From contig RIAZ01000005.1 of NCBI GenBank assembly GCA_003762615.1, forward strand, positions 149,494 to 213,493: a stretch of 64,000 nt of DNA, read 5' to 3'. The stretch comes from Muribaculaceae bacterium Isolate-037 (Harlan). Its GTDB lineage: Bacteria; Bacteroidota; Bacteroidia; Bacteroidales; Muribaculaceae. A program made the translations under genes and the position numbers. The number at the start of each line of letters is the position of its first letter. The first letter of the stretch is position 1. Shown piece after piece: positions 28,400 through 36,491 of this stretch. Below the pieces are notes generated by a model. It made no database searches. It saw nothing but the letters and a program-made list of their open reading frames with translations, and was not told the origin of the DNA.

Positions 28400-29393
28400 T
28401 ACAGTATTTGCCGTTCTGCTGGCAATGAGTTGTATGAGTGTGAATGCCGAGGAGGTAGACTATCGCCCGGTGATAAACGGCACGGTAAGGGCGAAGTATG
28501 AGTATGAGCCTCAGATTTCGGCAGGACGATTTGAGGTGAGAAATGCCCGCATGAGCATCACCGGGAAGATTCTTCCTGTGGTGGGGTATAAGGTTGAGAT
28601 CGACCTTTCTGATGAGGGTCGCATAAGGATGCTTGATGCCTATTGTCGTCTGTCTGCCCGGTCGTTCCGCGGATCCCTGACGGCGGGGCAGATGCGGGTG
28701 CCGTTTACGATAGATGCGCATCGCTCGCCACATCAGCAGTATTTTGCCAACCGTTCGTTCATCGCAAAGCAGGTGGGTAATGTAAGGGATGTGGGATTGA
28801 CTGGTATGTATGGATTTGGGGAGAGGGTACCAATCACTCTTGAAGCCGGCATATTCAACGGTTCGGGATTGACGGATCAGAAGAATTTCTGGACAAAGCG
28901 GTATAATTTCTCAGTCAAGGCTACAGCCGTTGTTGATAATGTGACGGTGGTTGCCGGATGCCAGCGGATATCGCCGGACAGTGTTGGGATTATGATGTGG
29001 GATATAGGAGCATTTTATGACGACACTAAGTGGCACATAGAAGGGGAATATCTGCGAAAGAATTATTCCGGTAAGTTCTCCTCAGTTAATGCGGTGGATG
29101 CGTTTGTTGCACGTCGTTTTCCTTTGAAGAGGATCTTTAGTGGCATATCGGCATTAGGTCGTTATGACTACATGTCGGATCATAGCGACGGTGTGCGGGA
29201 TGATTCGGGGAATCTTGTCATAAATGATCATGGGCGTCATCGTATGACGCTTGGTGCCACACTGCATTGGGGGAGCCGGTCGATGTATGCCGATTTGCGA
29301 ATAAACTATGAGCAATATTTCTACAAACCCGGAATAACGTCTGGGATCTCTGACAGAAACAAAATAGTGATAGAACTGATGTGTCGGTTCTGA
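28377..29393 (+). CDS. Phosphate-selective porin-like outer membrane protein (OprO/OprP family)
   Basis: About 338 residues: signal peptide (MKSMRFLNTVFAVLLAMSC...SVNA) then an amphipathic beta-barrel. The region RFEVRNARMSITGKILPVVGYKVEIDLS is typical of the Porin_O_P family, and the last residue is Phe (CRF), as in barrel proteins. I prefer ATG 28377 or ATG 28386, because the longer open frame begins inside the transporter gene and adds a non-signal N terminus. The short overlap with the transporter gene argues for one transcript. It would pass phosphate or another anion across the outer membrane. Confidence 0.8.
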   Translation: MKSMRFLNTVFAVLLAMSCMSVNAEEVDYRPVINGTVRAKYEYEPQISAGRFEVRNARMSITGKILPVVGYKVEIDLSDEGRIRMLDAYCRLSARSFRGSLTAGQMRVPFTIDAHRSPHQQYFANRSFIAKQVGNVRDVGLTGMYGFGERVPITLEAGIFNGSGLTDQKNFWTKRYNFSVKATAVVDNVTVVAGCQRISPDSVGIMMWDIGAFYDDTKWHIEGEYLRKNYSGKFSSVNAVDAFVARRFPLKRIFSGISALGRYDYMSDHSDGVRDDSGNLVINDHGRHRMTLGATLHWGSRSMYADLRINYEQYFYKPGITSGISDRNKIVIELMCRF

Positions 29394-29407
29394 TAAAAAG
29401 CGCACGA

Positions 29408-29461
29408 AGAAACAAAAGAAATTAAGAAAATATTTTTCTGCAAGAAAATTTCTTTGTTTCT
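29408..29461 (+). terminator. Terminator after the phosphate locus, inside a repeat-like A-rich motif
   Basis: AGAAACAAAAGAAATT (29408-29423) pairs with AATTTCTTTGTTTCT (29447-29461) with one bulge, followed by T-rich sequence. The left arm begins in GCGCACGAAGAAA, a motif seen again at 31240. Confidence 0.6.
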
Positions 29462-29484
29462 TTGATTTTTTTGTGATAAATTTA

Positions 29485-29492
29485 TAAATTTG
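29485..29492 (+). promoter_or_regulatory. -7 promoter element for the small barrel protein gene
   Basis: TAAATTTG, a perfect TAnnTTTG match, followed by CGGTTGAATAGT, which resembles the sequence after the promoters at 31370 and 32453. It implies a long leader of about 220 nt, in which I see no supported gene. Confidence 0.5.
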
Positions 29493-29722
29493 CGGTTGAA
29501 TAGTATAACAATGATTTGGATTATTCTCGGGAAGGATGTTCCAGAAAGATAAGAAACGTTATGCGTGTCTTGAGATTCCGGTATATATGAAAATCACTAA
29601 ACGTAAAATTGCGCTGATGGTTTCCTACGACTTGAAGATTGATACATTGTATATTTGGCTCACGTTTCCGATATTATAAACTAATTTGCCTTAGAGTCAG
29701 AAGGTCAATAGCATATCTTATT

Positions 29723-30406
29723 ATGAAAAAGTATCACGTTTCAGCTGCATTGTTGCTTTTGTCGGGATTGCCGATGTTTTCGCAAAATCCTGTGGTTGAC
29801 AATCCGAATAATAAGGGTTATTTCGGTATCCGTCTTGGGGGTGAAATCACGTGTCCCGGTAAGCTGTCGGTGGAAAACTTCAGTGTGAGTGCATTCAAGA
29901 ATGGTGGTGGTGTTGAGTTTGGTGGAATCTACAATTTCCCTGTGGTTGCGAACTTCTATATAGAACCAGGTTTGAAATTCTATTATAATACGTATTCATT
30001 CAAAGATTTCTCGATAATGGATATTGAGGAGGATATCGTCATACAGAGTGCAAGTATGAGGAAATTCGGTATGCGTATTCCGGTGATGGCAGGTTATCAT
30101 TTCGACTTTACGGATGATGTGAAACTGTCGTTGTTCACTGGTCCGGAACTGGAGATTGGTCTTTCCGCCAAGGGGCATGTCAAGGGTAGTTTTCAGGGTA
30201 TGGTGATAGATGAGTCGGAAAGTGCGTATGGGGATAACGGGGGCATGAACCGCGTGGATCTTCTGTGGGGAGCCGGTGCAGGCATCACGTATCAAAATTT
30301 ATATTTTGGAGTGAGTGGTGGCATCGGCATGCTCAACATGCTAAGTGACTCCGATGTCAAATTCCATGAGAACAGAGTGACCTTTAGCATCGGATACAAC
30401 TTCTGA
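29723..30406 (+). CDS. Outer membrane beta-barrel protein (OmpX/porin-like)
   Basis: A 227-residue protein from ATG 29723, with signal peptide MKKYHVSAALLLLSGLPMFSQ and alternating hydrophobic strands (YFGIRLGGEI, FYIEPGLKFYYNTYSF, RIPVMAGYHFDF, LYFGVSGGIG), ending in a terminal aromatic (SIGYNF). This is the signature of small 8-stranded Bacteroidota barrels (PF13568-like). A longer frame opening at TTG 29639 lacks a signal peptide and is unlikely. Function is unknown; such proteins are often structural or adhesin-like. Confidence 0.78.
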   Translation: MKKYHVSAALLLLSGLPMFSQNPVVDNPNNKGYFGIRLGGEITCPGKLSVENFSVSAFKNGGGVEFGGIYNFPVVANFYIEPGLKFYYNTYSFKDFSIMDIEEDIVIQSASMRKFGMRIPVMAGYHFDFTDDVKLSLFTGPELEIGLSAKGHVKGSFQGMVIDESESAYGDNGGMNRVDLLWGAGAGITYQNLYFGVSGGIGMLNMLSDSDVKFHENRVTFSIGYNF

Positions 30407-30413
30407 AATAACT

Positions 30414-30506
30414 ACCACCAAGAACGCGGAGGTCACAGAGATTTTATATAAAAACTTTGCGTTCTCTGCGTTCTTGGCGGTAAATCCACCACGGAGAACG
30501 CTGAGA
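30414..30506. repeat. Intergenic palindromic repeat, copy A
   Basis: ACCACCAAGAACGCGGAG (30414-30431) is complementary to 30464-30481 with two mismatches. A second arm GAGAACG re-pairs with CGTTCTC. The block from 30444 to 30506 recurs almost unchanged at 32298-32359. Its motifs (CTCTGCGTTCTT, CCACGGAGAACGC) resemble dispersed intergenic repeats. Confidence 0.7.
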
Positions 30507-30519
30507 GCATGGTATCTGA

Positions 30520-30990
30520 TTATTCGGAGATGGTGTTACCGCTCTGATAGGATTCCACTACATATAATTCGATATTCGGATAATTGGCTGATGCTTTTTC
30601 CAAAACATCTTTCACATCATTCCATTCCAAACCACCCAATCCGGCTCCAATGGCAGGAAGGGCAATCTTGGTTACATCTTCTTCTGATGCCAGGTCCAAC
30701 ATCTTGGTTACCGATTTTTCAATATATTCCAACTTAGCTTTGGTTCTCCATGTGAGCTGTGTGGCAAGGTTATATATGTGTCCTATGCCATAATCGTAAT
30801 CAAACACATCTCCGGGAATATATTCCCCGTTTTTGCACAATTCCTTATATTCCAAATACATTTCGGGATATTTATTACGGAATTGTAATGCTATGCCTTT
30901 ACCCATAGCTCCGGCACAATTACATCCGTGTGCAAAACTTGTCACATCGGTTAAGGTGAAAATGTCTCCTTTTTCAATATATGTGATCAT
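30520..30990 (-). CDS. Stand-alone macrodomain protein (ADP-ribosyl hydrolase type)
   Basis: A 156-residue single macrodomain. The N terminus MITYIEKGDIFTLTDVTSFAHGCNCAGAMGKGIALQF matches the DarG/TARG1-like branch (HGCN and the glycine-rich MGKGIA loop that binds ADP-ribose), and a second phosphate loop is ALPAIGAGLGGLEW. Related proteins remove ADP-ribose from DNA or proteins, or act on ADP-ribose-1''-phosphate. No DarT toxin is adjacent, so this is not a complete DarTG pair. It lies between repeats on the strand opposite to its neighbours and has its own predicted promoter at 31156. Confidence 0.87.
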   Translation of the reverse strand: MITYIEKGDIFTLTDVTSFAHGCNCAGAMGKGIALQFRNKYPEMYLEYKELCKNGEYIPGDVFDYDYGIGHIYNLATQLTWRTKAKLEYIEKSVTKMLDLASEEDVTKIALPAIGAGLGGLEWNDVKDVLEKASANYPNIELYVVESYQSGNTISE

Positions 30991-31155
30991 CTGATAATGT
31001 CTATTTTATTTGGTTTTACGGTTATACTCGGCTGATTGAGGAATGATTATACATTGACGGATAGGATCCTCGGAATGACAGATAATTTTCAATCCAAAAC
31101 TCCCTTATCATTTTGTATTATATTTAAAATTTGAGCCGTTTTCGTAGCGAAAGTA

Positions 31156-31163
31156 CAAATTTA
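31156..31163 (-). promoter_or_regulatory. -7 promoter element for the macrodomain gene
   Basis: TAAATTTG on the minus strand, about 165 bp upstream of the macrodomain start codon. Confidence 0.45.
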
Positions 31164-31239
31164 GCCTGAAATTTTGGTATAATCAAGAAAATATGAGAAT
31201 ATTTGGCATTGAGAAATAACTTTAGAAATTGGTAAAAAA

Positions 31240-31290
31240 GACGCACGAAGAAATACAAGAAAAGAAGAAATTTCTTAGTGAAATTAAGAA
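31240..31290. repeat. A-rich GCACGAAGAAA repeat, second copy
   Basis: GACGCACGAAGAAATACAAG and following AAGAAATT sequence resemble 29399-29431 (GCGCACGAAGAAACAAAAGA). Both contain short AAGAAATT/AATTTCTT inverted pairs. Confidence 0.45.
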
Positions 31291-31364
31291 ATAAACCATG
31301 GGTAACGCGGAGTGTACGGAGAAATGTGTTTGATGGATTGTTGGAGTTTGTTTGTATGGAATAT

Positions 31365-31390
31365 TTTTGTAAATTTGCAGATGGATAGTG
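31365..31390 (+). promoter_or_regulatory. Promoter of the lipoprotein gene, duplicated at 32448
   Basis: Contains TAAATTTG (31370-31377). The 26 bp from 31365 to 31390 are identical to 32448-32473, and weaker similarity extends upstream (TTTG-ATGGAAT). Two neighbouring transcription units therefore carry copies of the same promoter. Confidence 0.6.
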
Positions 31391-31442
31391 TGTTGGAGAA
31401 AGTATATGATTATGTGAATATTTTAGTTGTTGATAATGTGTT

Positions 31443-32267
31443 ATGTGTGAGAAGTCTATAAAGATTGTGATTCTTTTTGTAGTTTTATCGGTTTTGTCGG
31501 TGACGTTTCAAGGGTGTAATAAATCAAAAAAAATCTCTACAATTGCTGTTGAGGATACCAAAGATACTGTTCTTGCAGATTATGATACAGTAAGTACAAA
31601 ACAGGCAGAAGCTACAGAAACAGTTTCTACTGAAGAAATCCTTAATGAAGATGAACATGCAATTATGCCTCCTACTGACAAGGATTTATATTACCTGAAT
31701 GATTATATAGCCAACCGGTTTGATGCATTATCATTAGACAATCCTATTCGGCAGAATGTCTATTCTTGGGGAATAGGTAGTGATTGTGTTCATGTATACA
31801 TGATGATTAATACTCCACGGTGGAGGAATAAGTTCCGGCAAGAAATATGTGACTCCCAACATATCAGATTTGAGGGTCCGGAAAAACCTGAGAAGATCAA
31901 TATTCCTGTAAGGGCTGATATCTCTCCTGACAGTATCAGCTTGTTGCCTATTGCCGATTCATTTCCGAAAGATTCCAAGTCTGTCTCTTTTTCATTAAAA
32001 AATTATGGTTCAAGATCTATATCTTTCGGTGAAAATTATACGGTGGCATATCAAGGGGAAGATGGAACTTGGTATAAACTTCCATCTCAAGGTGTCTATA
32101 ATTCCATTGGATTCAGTTTGAGGAAGGGTGGTAACCATGAATTTAAGGTGGGAATGCGTCCTGCTCTCAATGATAACAAACCGGGCACGTATCGTCTTTA
32201 TAAGAAGATTGAATTTGAGGATAACAACGACCAATTCTGGATTATGACAGAATTTCAGTTATACTGA
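31443..32267 (+). CDS. Predicted lipoprotein with Ig-like C-terminal domain
   Basis: A 274-residue protein with a lipoprotein signal: hydrophobic segment 7-22 and lipobox TFQGC with the lipid-bearing Cys at residue 25. A low-complexity acidic/threonine-rich linker (about 35-75) is followed by a middle region without recognised motifs. The C-terminal part (about 165-274; VSFSLKNYGSRSISFGENYTV, YRLYKKIEF) resembles bacterial Ig-like domains of the Big_14 type. It is probably anchored in the envelope. No function can be assigned; neighbours (macrodomain, SWIM unit) give no strong hint. Confidence 0.7.
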   Translation: MCEKSIKIVILFVVLSVLSVTFQGCNKSKKISTIAVEDTKDTVLADYDTVSTKQAEATETVSTEEILNEDEHAIMPPTDKDLYYLNDYIANRFDALSLDNPIRQNVYSWGIGSDCVHVYMMINTPRWRNKFRQEICDSQHIRFEGPEKPEKINIPVRADISPDSISLLPIADSFPKDSKSVSFSLKNYGSRSISFGENYTVAYQGEDGTWYKLPSQGVYNSIGFSLRKGGNHEFKVGMRPALNDNKPGTYRLYKKIEFEDNNDQFWIMTEFQLY

Positions 32268-32297
32268 TACTAAACCCAAAAGGTGTAAGCAGAGAAA

Positions 32298-32359
32298 TTA
32301 TATAAAACTTTGCGTTCTCTGCGTTCTTTGCGGTAAATCCACCACGGAGAACGCGGAGA
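32298..32359. repeat. Intergenic palindromic repeat, copy B
   Basis: Matches 30444-30506 with one single-base gap and a few substitutions (TTTGCGTTCTCTGCGTTC, TAAATCCACCACGGAGAACG). A degenerate continuation to about 32420 (CTTTGCGACTCTGTC... ACCACGG) suggests a tandem or inverted second unit. It lies between the lipoprotein gene and the SWIM-unit promoter. Confidence 0.7.
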
Positions 32360-32447
32360 TCACGGAGATTTTTATTTAAGAACTTTGCGACTCTGTCTTA
32401 GTGGTGTTTTACCACGGGAGATATGAATGTTTGGAATTACGGAATGT

Positions 32448-32473
32448 TTTTGTAAATTTGCAGATGGATAGTA
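32448..32473 (+). promoter_or_regulatory. Promoter of the SWIM/MoxR/VWA unit
   Basis: Holds TAAATTTG (32453-32460), identical over 26 bp with the promoter at 31365-31390. The SWIM gene starts about 72 bp downstream of the segment. Confidence 0.6.
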
Positions 32474-32544
32474 TGGGTTAGGGTGGTTCCCTGAAATGAG
32501 GGGATGGAGTGTTTTTATACCATGTAAAATCAATCGGAATCTTT

Positions 32545-33873
32545 ATGTTGCAAAATCTGACTGAAGAACAAATCGTGCAACTGGCGCCGGATGCTGCTTC
32601 TGTAAAGGCAGGGAAGGGATTGGCTGTCAAGTCGAAATGGCCGCTGTTGCATTTTAGCCAGCGTGCAGTGTGGGGGCATTGTCAGGGTAGTGGCAAGAAT
32701 CCGTATCAGACTGTCGTCGATATGAATGAGATTGCATTCCGATGTTCTTGTCCAAGCCGTAAGTTCCCTTGCAAGCATGGTCTTGGGCTACTGTTGCTTT
32801 ATGCCGCACATCCGGAACTGTTCTCTTCTGAGGAGGAACCCGACTGGGTGAGCGAATGGCTTTCCAAACGTGAGGCGAAAGCCGAGAAGAAGGAGCAGAA
32901 GGCTAAGAGTGACAAACCTGTAGATGAGGAGGCACAGGCACGTCGTGCAGCGTCACGCCATAAGAAGGTGTTGGACGGTATCGACGATTTACAGATATGG
33001 ATAAAGGATCTTTTGCGCAACGGGTTGCTTAACGTGCCGGAACGTGCATATTCTTTGTTTGACAATATAGCCCGACGTATGGTTGATGCCCAGGCTACAG
33101 GACTGGTAAACAGGTTGAGAGCCATTCAGGAGATAGATTTCTATAAAGAGAGTTGGAAATATATCCTTACCGACCGGTTGAGCAAACTATACCTACTTTC
33201 TGAAAGCTACCGTCATATTGACGCCCAACCGGAGGATTGGAAATGGGAGATACGCACCCAGATAGGTTATCCGCAATCAAAGGAGGAGGTTCTTGCCGGA
33301 GAGGGTGTCCGGGATGAATGGATGGTGGTGCACCGTAGGGTGAGCGATCAGAATGGCGTAAGGATGTCGGCTTATTGGCTATATGGCAAGGAGAGCCGAC
33401 GTTTTGCAGTTTACCTTGATTTCACAGCTCCCGGGAAATTGCCTGATTTCAATCTGTTGCCCGGCAGCACGTATTCCGCAGAGATATGCTACTATAAGGG
33501 CGTGGCGCAAATTCGTGGTCTTCTCAGGGATTACTCCCCGTCAGACAATCGGTTCATCCCGGAGTTCTGTCATGATTTAGATGAGGCTACTTCACTCTAT
33601 CGGAAAACCATGCGTGAGAATCCGTTTGTGGAGGAGATTCCTATGCTTGTGGATAATCTTCGGATAGCATCGAAAGGGAAGGATTTGTATCTTTTGGATG
33701 CCGCCGGCAAAGCGGTCGTCGCAGAGGTGGATGATGCAATAAAGACAGATATCCTTGCAATCACGGGTGGAAAACCGTTCTCCGTTTTCATACTTGCCGG
33801 AAATGTGGTCTGGCAATTGAAATCTATATGGTCGGAATCTGAATTTTATTCATGGAAAGATGAAATTAATTGA
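32545..33873 (+). CDS. SWIM zinc-finger protein, first gene of the MoxR/VWA unit
   Basis: A 442-residue protein from ATG 32545; an upstream in-frame ATG at 32509 adds 12 residues and is less likely. The SWIM zinc-binding motif is complete: Cys67, Cys69, Cys76 and His78 in FRCSCPSRKFPCKHG. A lysine/glutamate-rich segment follows (about 106-140). The remaining ~300 residues show no motif I recognise. SWIM fingers bind DNA or proteins. The gene overlaps the DUF5691 gene by 14 bp, so the two are probably translated together; the five-gene order suggests the finger recognises the substrate or target of the unit. Confidence 0.85.
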   Translation: MLQNLTEEQIVQLAPDAASVKAGKGLAVKSKWPLLHFSQRAVWGHCQGSGKNPYQTVVDMNEIAFRCSCPSRKFPCKHGLGLLLLYAAHPELFSSEEEPDWVSEWLSKREAKAEKKEQKAKSDKPVDEEAQARRAASRHKKVLDGIDDLQIWIKDLLRNGLLNVPERAYSLFDNIARRMVDAQATGLVNRLRAIQEIDFYKESWKYILTDRLSKLYLLSESYRHIDAQPEDWKWEIRTQIGYPQSKEEVLAGEGVRDEWMVVHRRVSDQNGVRMSAYWLYGKESRRFAVYLDFTAPGKLPDFNLLPGSTYSAEICYYKGVAQIRGLLRDYSPSDNRFIPEFCHDLDEATSLYRKTMRENPFVEEIPMLVDNLRIASKGKDLYLLDAAGKAVVAEVDDAIKTDILAITGGKPFSVFILAGNVVWQLKSIWSESEFYSWKDEIN

Positions 33874-35341
33874 ACCTATCATAAATACTGCCTTGCTTGG
33901 CACCGGTACGCAGGAATACATACCCGGATCGCTTGCGGCTCCTCTTGATGATGCTTTCCGAAAGATCCGGGAGAGTGGTGCCGACAAGGAGAGTGCATTC
34001 TATCAGATGTCTGCCATAGCCTTTGCATATCATAATGCCGGAATGGAGGCTGCCTCTGATGATGGCGTGCATGCGGTGGAGGAGTCGCCGGAAGAGACGT
34101 TGCCTTATCTTCCAAAGGCAGCTGGTGAATTGTTGCGCACGCTTGTGGTCAATAAGTATAACTATCTGCTCATATATGCCTACCGCAGATGGGATAATTT
34201 GGGGCGGATTATACCGCCATTCTATCTGCCCGAACTGATCTCCCATGCCTGCGTCAGCAATAACCCTAACCGTAGTAAGGAACAGGAATTACTTTCCCGT
34301 CTGTCGGGCAGAAGAGGGGAATGGCTTGCACGCCTCATGGGATTGAGTCTTTCCGGCGAGAAGGAACCTACGGAGTGGGACACCGCATCGCATGAGGAGA
34401 GGAAAATGATGCTTCTCCGCATGAGGGAACGGGTGCCTTCGGAGGGGTTGGCGTTGCTTGGCTCCGAGCTTAAGAATGAGCCGGCGGCGCGGCGCGATGA
34501 ACTGATACAATGTCTGAAAGTGAATCTGAGTAAGGATGACGAACCGTTTCTTCAGGAGATTGCGAAGTCTGACCGTAGTGCGGTTGTAAGGACTACGGCA
34601 TTGCGTCTGTTGTCGAAGTTGCCGGATTCCGAACTTGTAAAGAGATATTGCAGTCTGCTTGAGGGGAATATAAAGTGGAGGATGCTGATGGGATGGTCTT
34701 ACGGAACAATCTCATACACCCCGGAGATGAAGTCTCTTGGTCTGGAGGAGGTCAGCCCGAACAAGGGGGAGAAGGATAGCGACTATCTGCTGCGCCAGTT
34801 GGCTGAACGCGTGCCTTTAAGTTTCTGGGCGAAATTATATGACTGCACCCCGGAGAAAGCGGCTGCAAAATTAGCGGCTCGTCCTCCATTCGGCAAATAT
34901 TTCGACGTATGCAGTGCGATAGAGACCTTTAAGGACAGGATGTGGGCATTCCAGACCCTGAAGGACAGTCCGGAGGAGTACAGATGCGTAAGATTGATGG
35001 GACTCTTGTCGCCACAACAGAGGGAGGAGATAAAATTCACCCTTAACGAAAGGGGGCTCGATATCCCTTCATCATGGTTTAATGAGGATGGAGAGGAATG
35101 GGGAGTCAAATTCTCCACGAGGATATTGCAGCATGTGGTTCGCTCAAGATTCTATTATTTTGATAAGGATATGGTGGAGCGGCTTGCTTTGCGTATGCCT
35201 CAGTCGCTGCGTCGGGAAGTGGAGAGATATGCGTCGGAATATGATGAACAGCAGATGCTCAGTAAATTTTTCCGTATGCTGAATGAATACATGATAATAA
35301 AAGGACAAATAAACACCTTGTTAAACGACAATATATTATGA
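33860..35341 (+). CDS. DUF5691 family protein
   Basis: A 493-residue soluble protein with no signal peptide. It begins MKLIEPIINTALLGTGTQEYIP, which fits the DUF5691 family as I remember it. The middle part (about 190-270) reads as helical HEAT-like repeats (SAVVRTTALRLLSKLPDSEL), suggesting a scaffold. It overlaps the SWIM gene by 14 bp and the MoxR gene by 4 bp, so all three must be made together. Biochemical role unknown; a scaffold joining the SWIM protein to the AAA+ ring is a reasonable guess only. Confidence 0.75.
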   Translation: MKLIEPIINTALLGTGTQEYIPGSLAAPLDDAFRKIRESGADKESAFYQMSAIAFAYHNAGMEAASDDGVHAVEESPEETLPYLPKAAGELLRTLVVNKYNYLLIYAYRRWDNLGRIIPPFYLPELISHACVSNNPNRSKEQELLSRLSGRRGEWLARLMGLSLSGEKEPTEWDTASHEERKMMLLRMRERVPSEGLALLGSELKNEPAARRDELIQCLKVNLSKDDEPFLQEIAKSDRSAVVRTTALRLLSKLPDSELVKRYCSLLEGNIKWRMLMGWSYGTISYTPEMKSLGLEEVSPNKGEKDSDYLLRQLAERVPLSFWAKLYDCTPEKAAAKLAARPPFGKYFDVCSAIETFKDRMWAFQTLKDSPEEYRCVRLMGLLSPQQREEIKFTLNERGLDIPSSWFNEDGEEWGVKFSTRILQHVVRSRFYYFDKDMVERLALRMPQSLRREVERYASEYDEQQMLSKFFRMLNEYMIIKGQINTLLNDNIL

Positions 35342-36414
35342 ACCTGCTCAGACAACATGCCGAACAACAGTTTGCAGAAGAATTGCATGAGTTGAAAAAG
35401 AATGAAACAAATCCGGTGCCGGAAAATTGGGAGATGTCGCCGCAATCGGTGGTCACTTATCTGATGGGAGGCACGCTAAAGAATGGGTTTGAGGTGTCGC
35501 CGAAATATATAGGCAACCGCCGGTTGATGGAGATAGCCGTAGCCACTCTGGTCACAGACCGCGCGCTATTGCTATATGGGCTTCCCGGCACGGCGAAAAG
35601 CTGGGTGAGTGAGCATATCGCAGCGGCTGTAAGCGGTGACTCTACATTGATAGTGCAGGGTACTGCCGGAATCGGTGAGGAGGCTATACGTTATGGTTGG
35701 AACTACGCACGCTTGCTTGCAGAGGGTCCAAGCGAGGGGGCGTTGGTTCAGACTCCGGTGATGAAAGCGATGCAGGAGGGTAAGATTGCGCGTATCGAGG
35801 AGCTGACGCGTATCGGTTCCGACGTGCAGGATACCCTTATCACTATTCTCTCGGAGAAGACTCTTCCGATACCGGAACTTAACAAGGAGGTGCAGGCTAT
35901 CAGGGGATTTAATGTGATAGCTACTGCCAACAACCGCGACAAGGGTGTGAACGATCTTTCAAGCGCGTTGAAACGAAGATTCAACACTGTGATTCTCCCA
36001 TTGCCCGACAGCATTGAGGAGGAAACGGATATAGTGCGCAGGCGTGTGGAGAGTTTTGAAAAGGTGATGAGTCTGCCTTCCGAGCGTCCGGCATTGGAGG
36101 AGATACGGCGCGTTGTGACAATTTTCAGGGAACTGCGTCAGGGCGTGACGTGCGATGGAAAGTCGAAACTTAAATCTCCTTCCGGCACTCTCAGCACAGC
36201 TGAGGCAATATCTGTGGTCAACAACGGGTTGGCTATGGCAGGCTATTTCGGCGACGGCGTGATACATGCAGAAGATCTTGTGTCGGGAATATTGGGCGCG
36301 GTGATAAAGGATCCGGTGCAGGATAAGGTGGTATGGCAGGAGTATATGGAGACTGTCGTTAAGAAACGCGACGGCTGGAAAGACATATACCGCGCATCAA
36401 TAGACTTTATATAA
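35338..36414 (+). CDS. MoxR-family AAA+ ATPase
   Basis: A 358-residue ATPase. Walker A is GLPGTAKS (residues 81-88), the Walker B-like segment is KIARIEELTRI, sensor 1 lies in GFNVIATANNRDKG, and an arginine-finger-type region is ALKRRFNTVILPLPD. The C-terminal helical lid runs to residue 358. MoxR ATPases act as chaperones that remodel or load cofactors into partner proteins, usually together with a VWA protein; one is encoded two genes downstream. It is coupled by a 4-bp overlap to DUF5691. Confidence 0.9.
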   Translation: MNLLRQHAEQQFAEELHELKKNETNPVPENWEMSPQSVVTYLMGGTLKNGFEVSPKYIGNRRLMEIAVATLVTDRALLLYGLPGTAKSWVSEHIAAAVSGDSTLIVQGTAGIGEEAIRYGWNYARLLAEGPSEGALVQTPVMKAMQEGKIARIEELTRIGSDVQDTLITILSEKTLPIPELNKEVQAIRGFNVIATANNRDKGVNDLSSALKRRFNTVILPLPDSIEEETDIVRRRVESFEKVMSLPSERPALEEIRRVVTIFRELRQGVTCDGKSKLKSPSGTLSTAEAISVVNNGLAMAGYFGDGVIHAEDLVSGILGAVIKDPVQDKVVWQEYMETVVKKRDGWKDIYRASIDFI

Positions 36415-36454
36415 AGCGGTATCAGCCCCCAGCCCCTAAAGGGGGAGTTTGTTT

Positions 36455-36489
36455 CCATAAACCATAAACCATAAATTATAAACCATAAT
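36455..36489. repeat. 7-bp tandem repeat, copy 3, before the DUF5682 gene
   Basis: Five heptamers CCATAAA CCATAAA CCATAAA TTATAAA CCATAAT end 2 bp before the DUF5682 start codon, where a ribosome-binding region would lie. Just upstream, CCCCTAAAGGGGG forms a short palindrome typical of Bacteroidota intergenic repeats. Confidence 0.7.
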
Positions 36490-36491
36490 CA

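Larger units (their letters stand above)
30991..31442. other. Intergenic region with divergent promoters and repeats
   Basis: No gene is supported here. It holds a minus-strand -7 element (31156), a GCACGAAGAAA-type repeat (31240) and a plus-strand promoter (31370). Confidence 0.6.

Noticed and set aside
29511..29680. Two short frames (13 and about 30 codons) in the leader before the small barrel gene, considered as leader peptides
   Set aside because: No ribosome-binding evidence or conservation can be shown; composition looks random.
30520..30990. Complete DarTG toxin-antitoxin system
   Set aside because: Only the macrodomain is present; neither neighbour resembles DarT.
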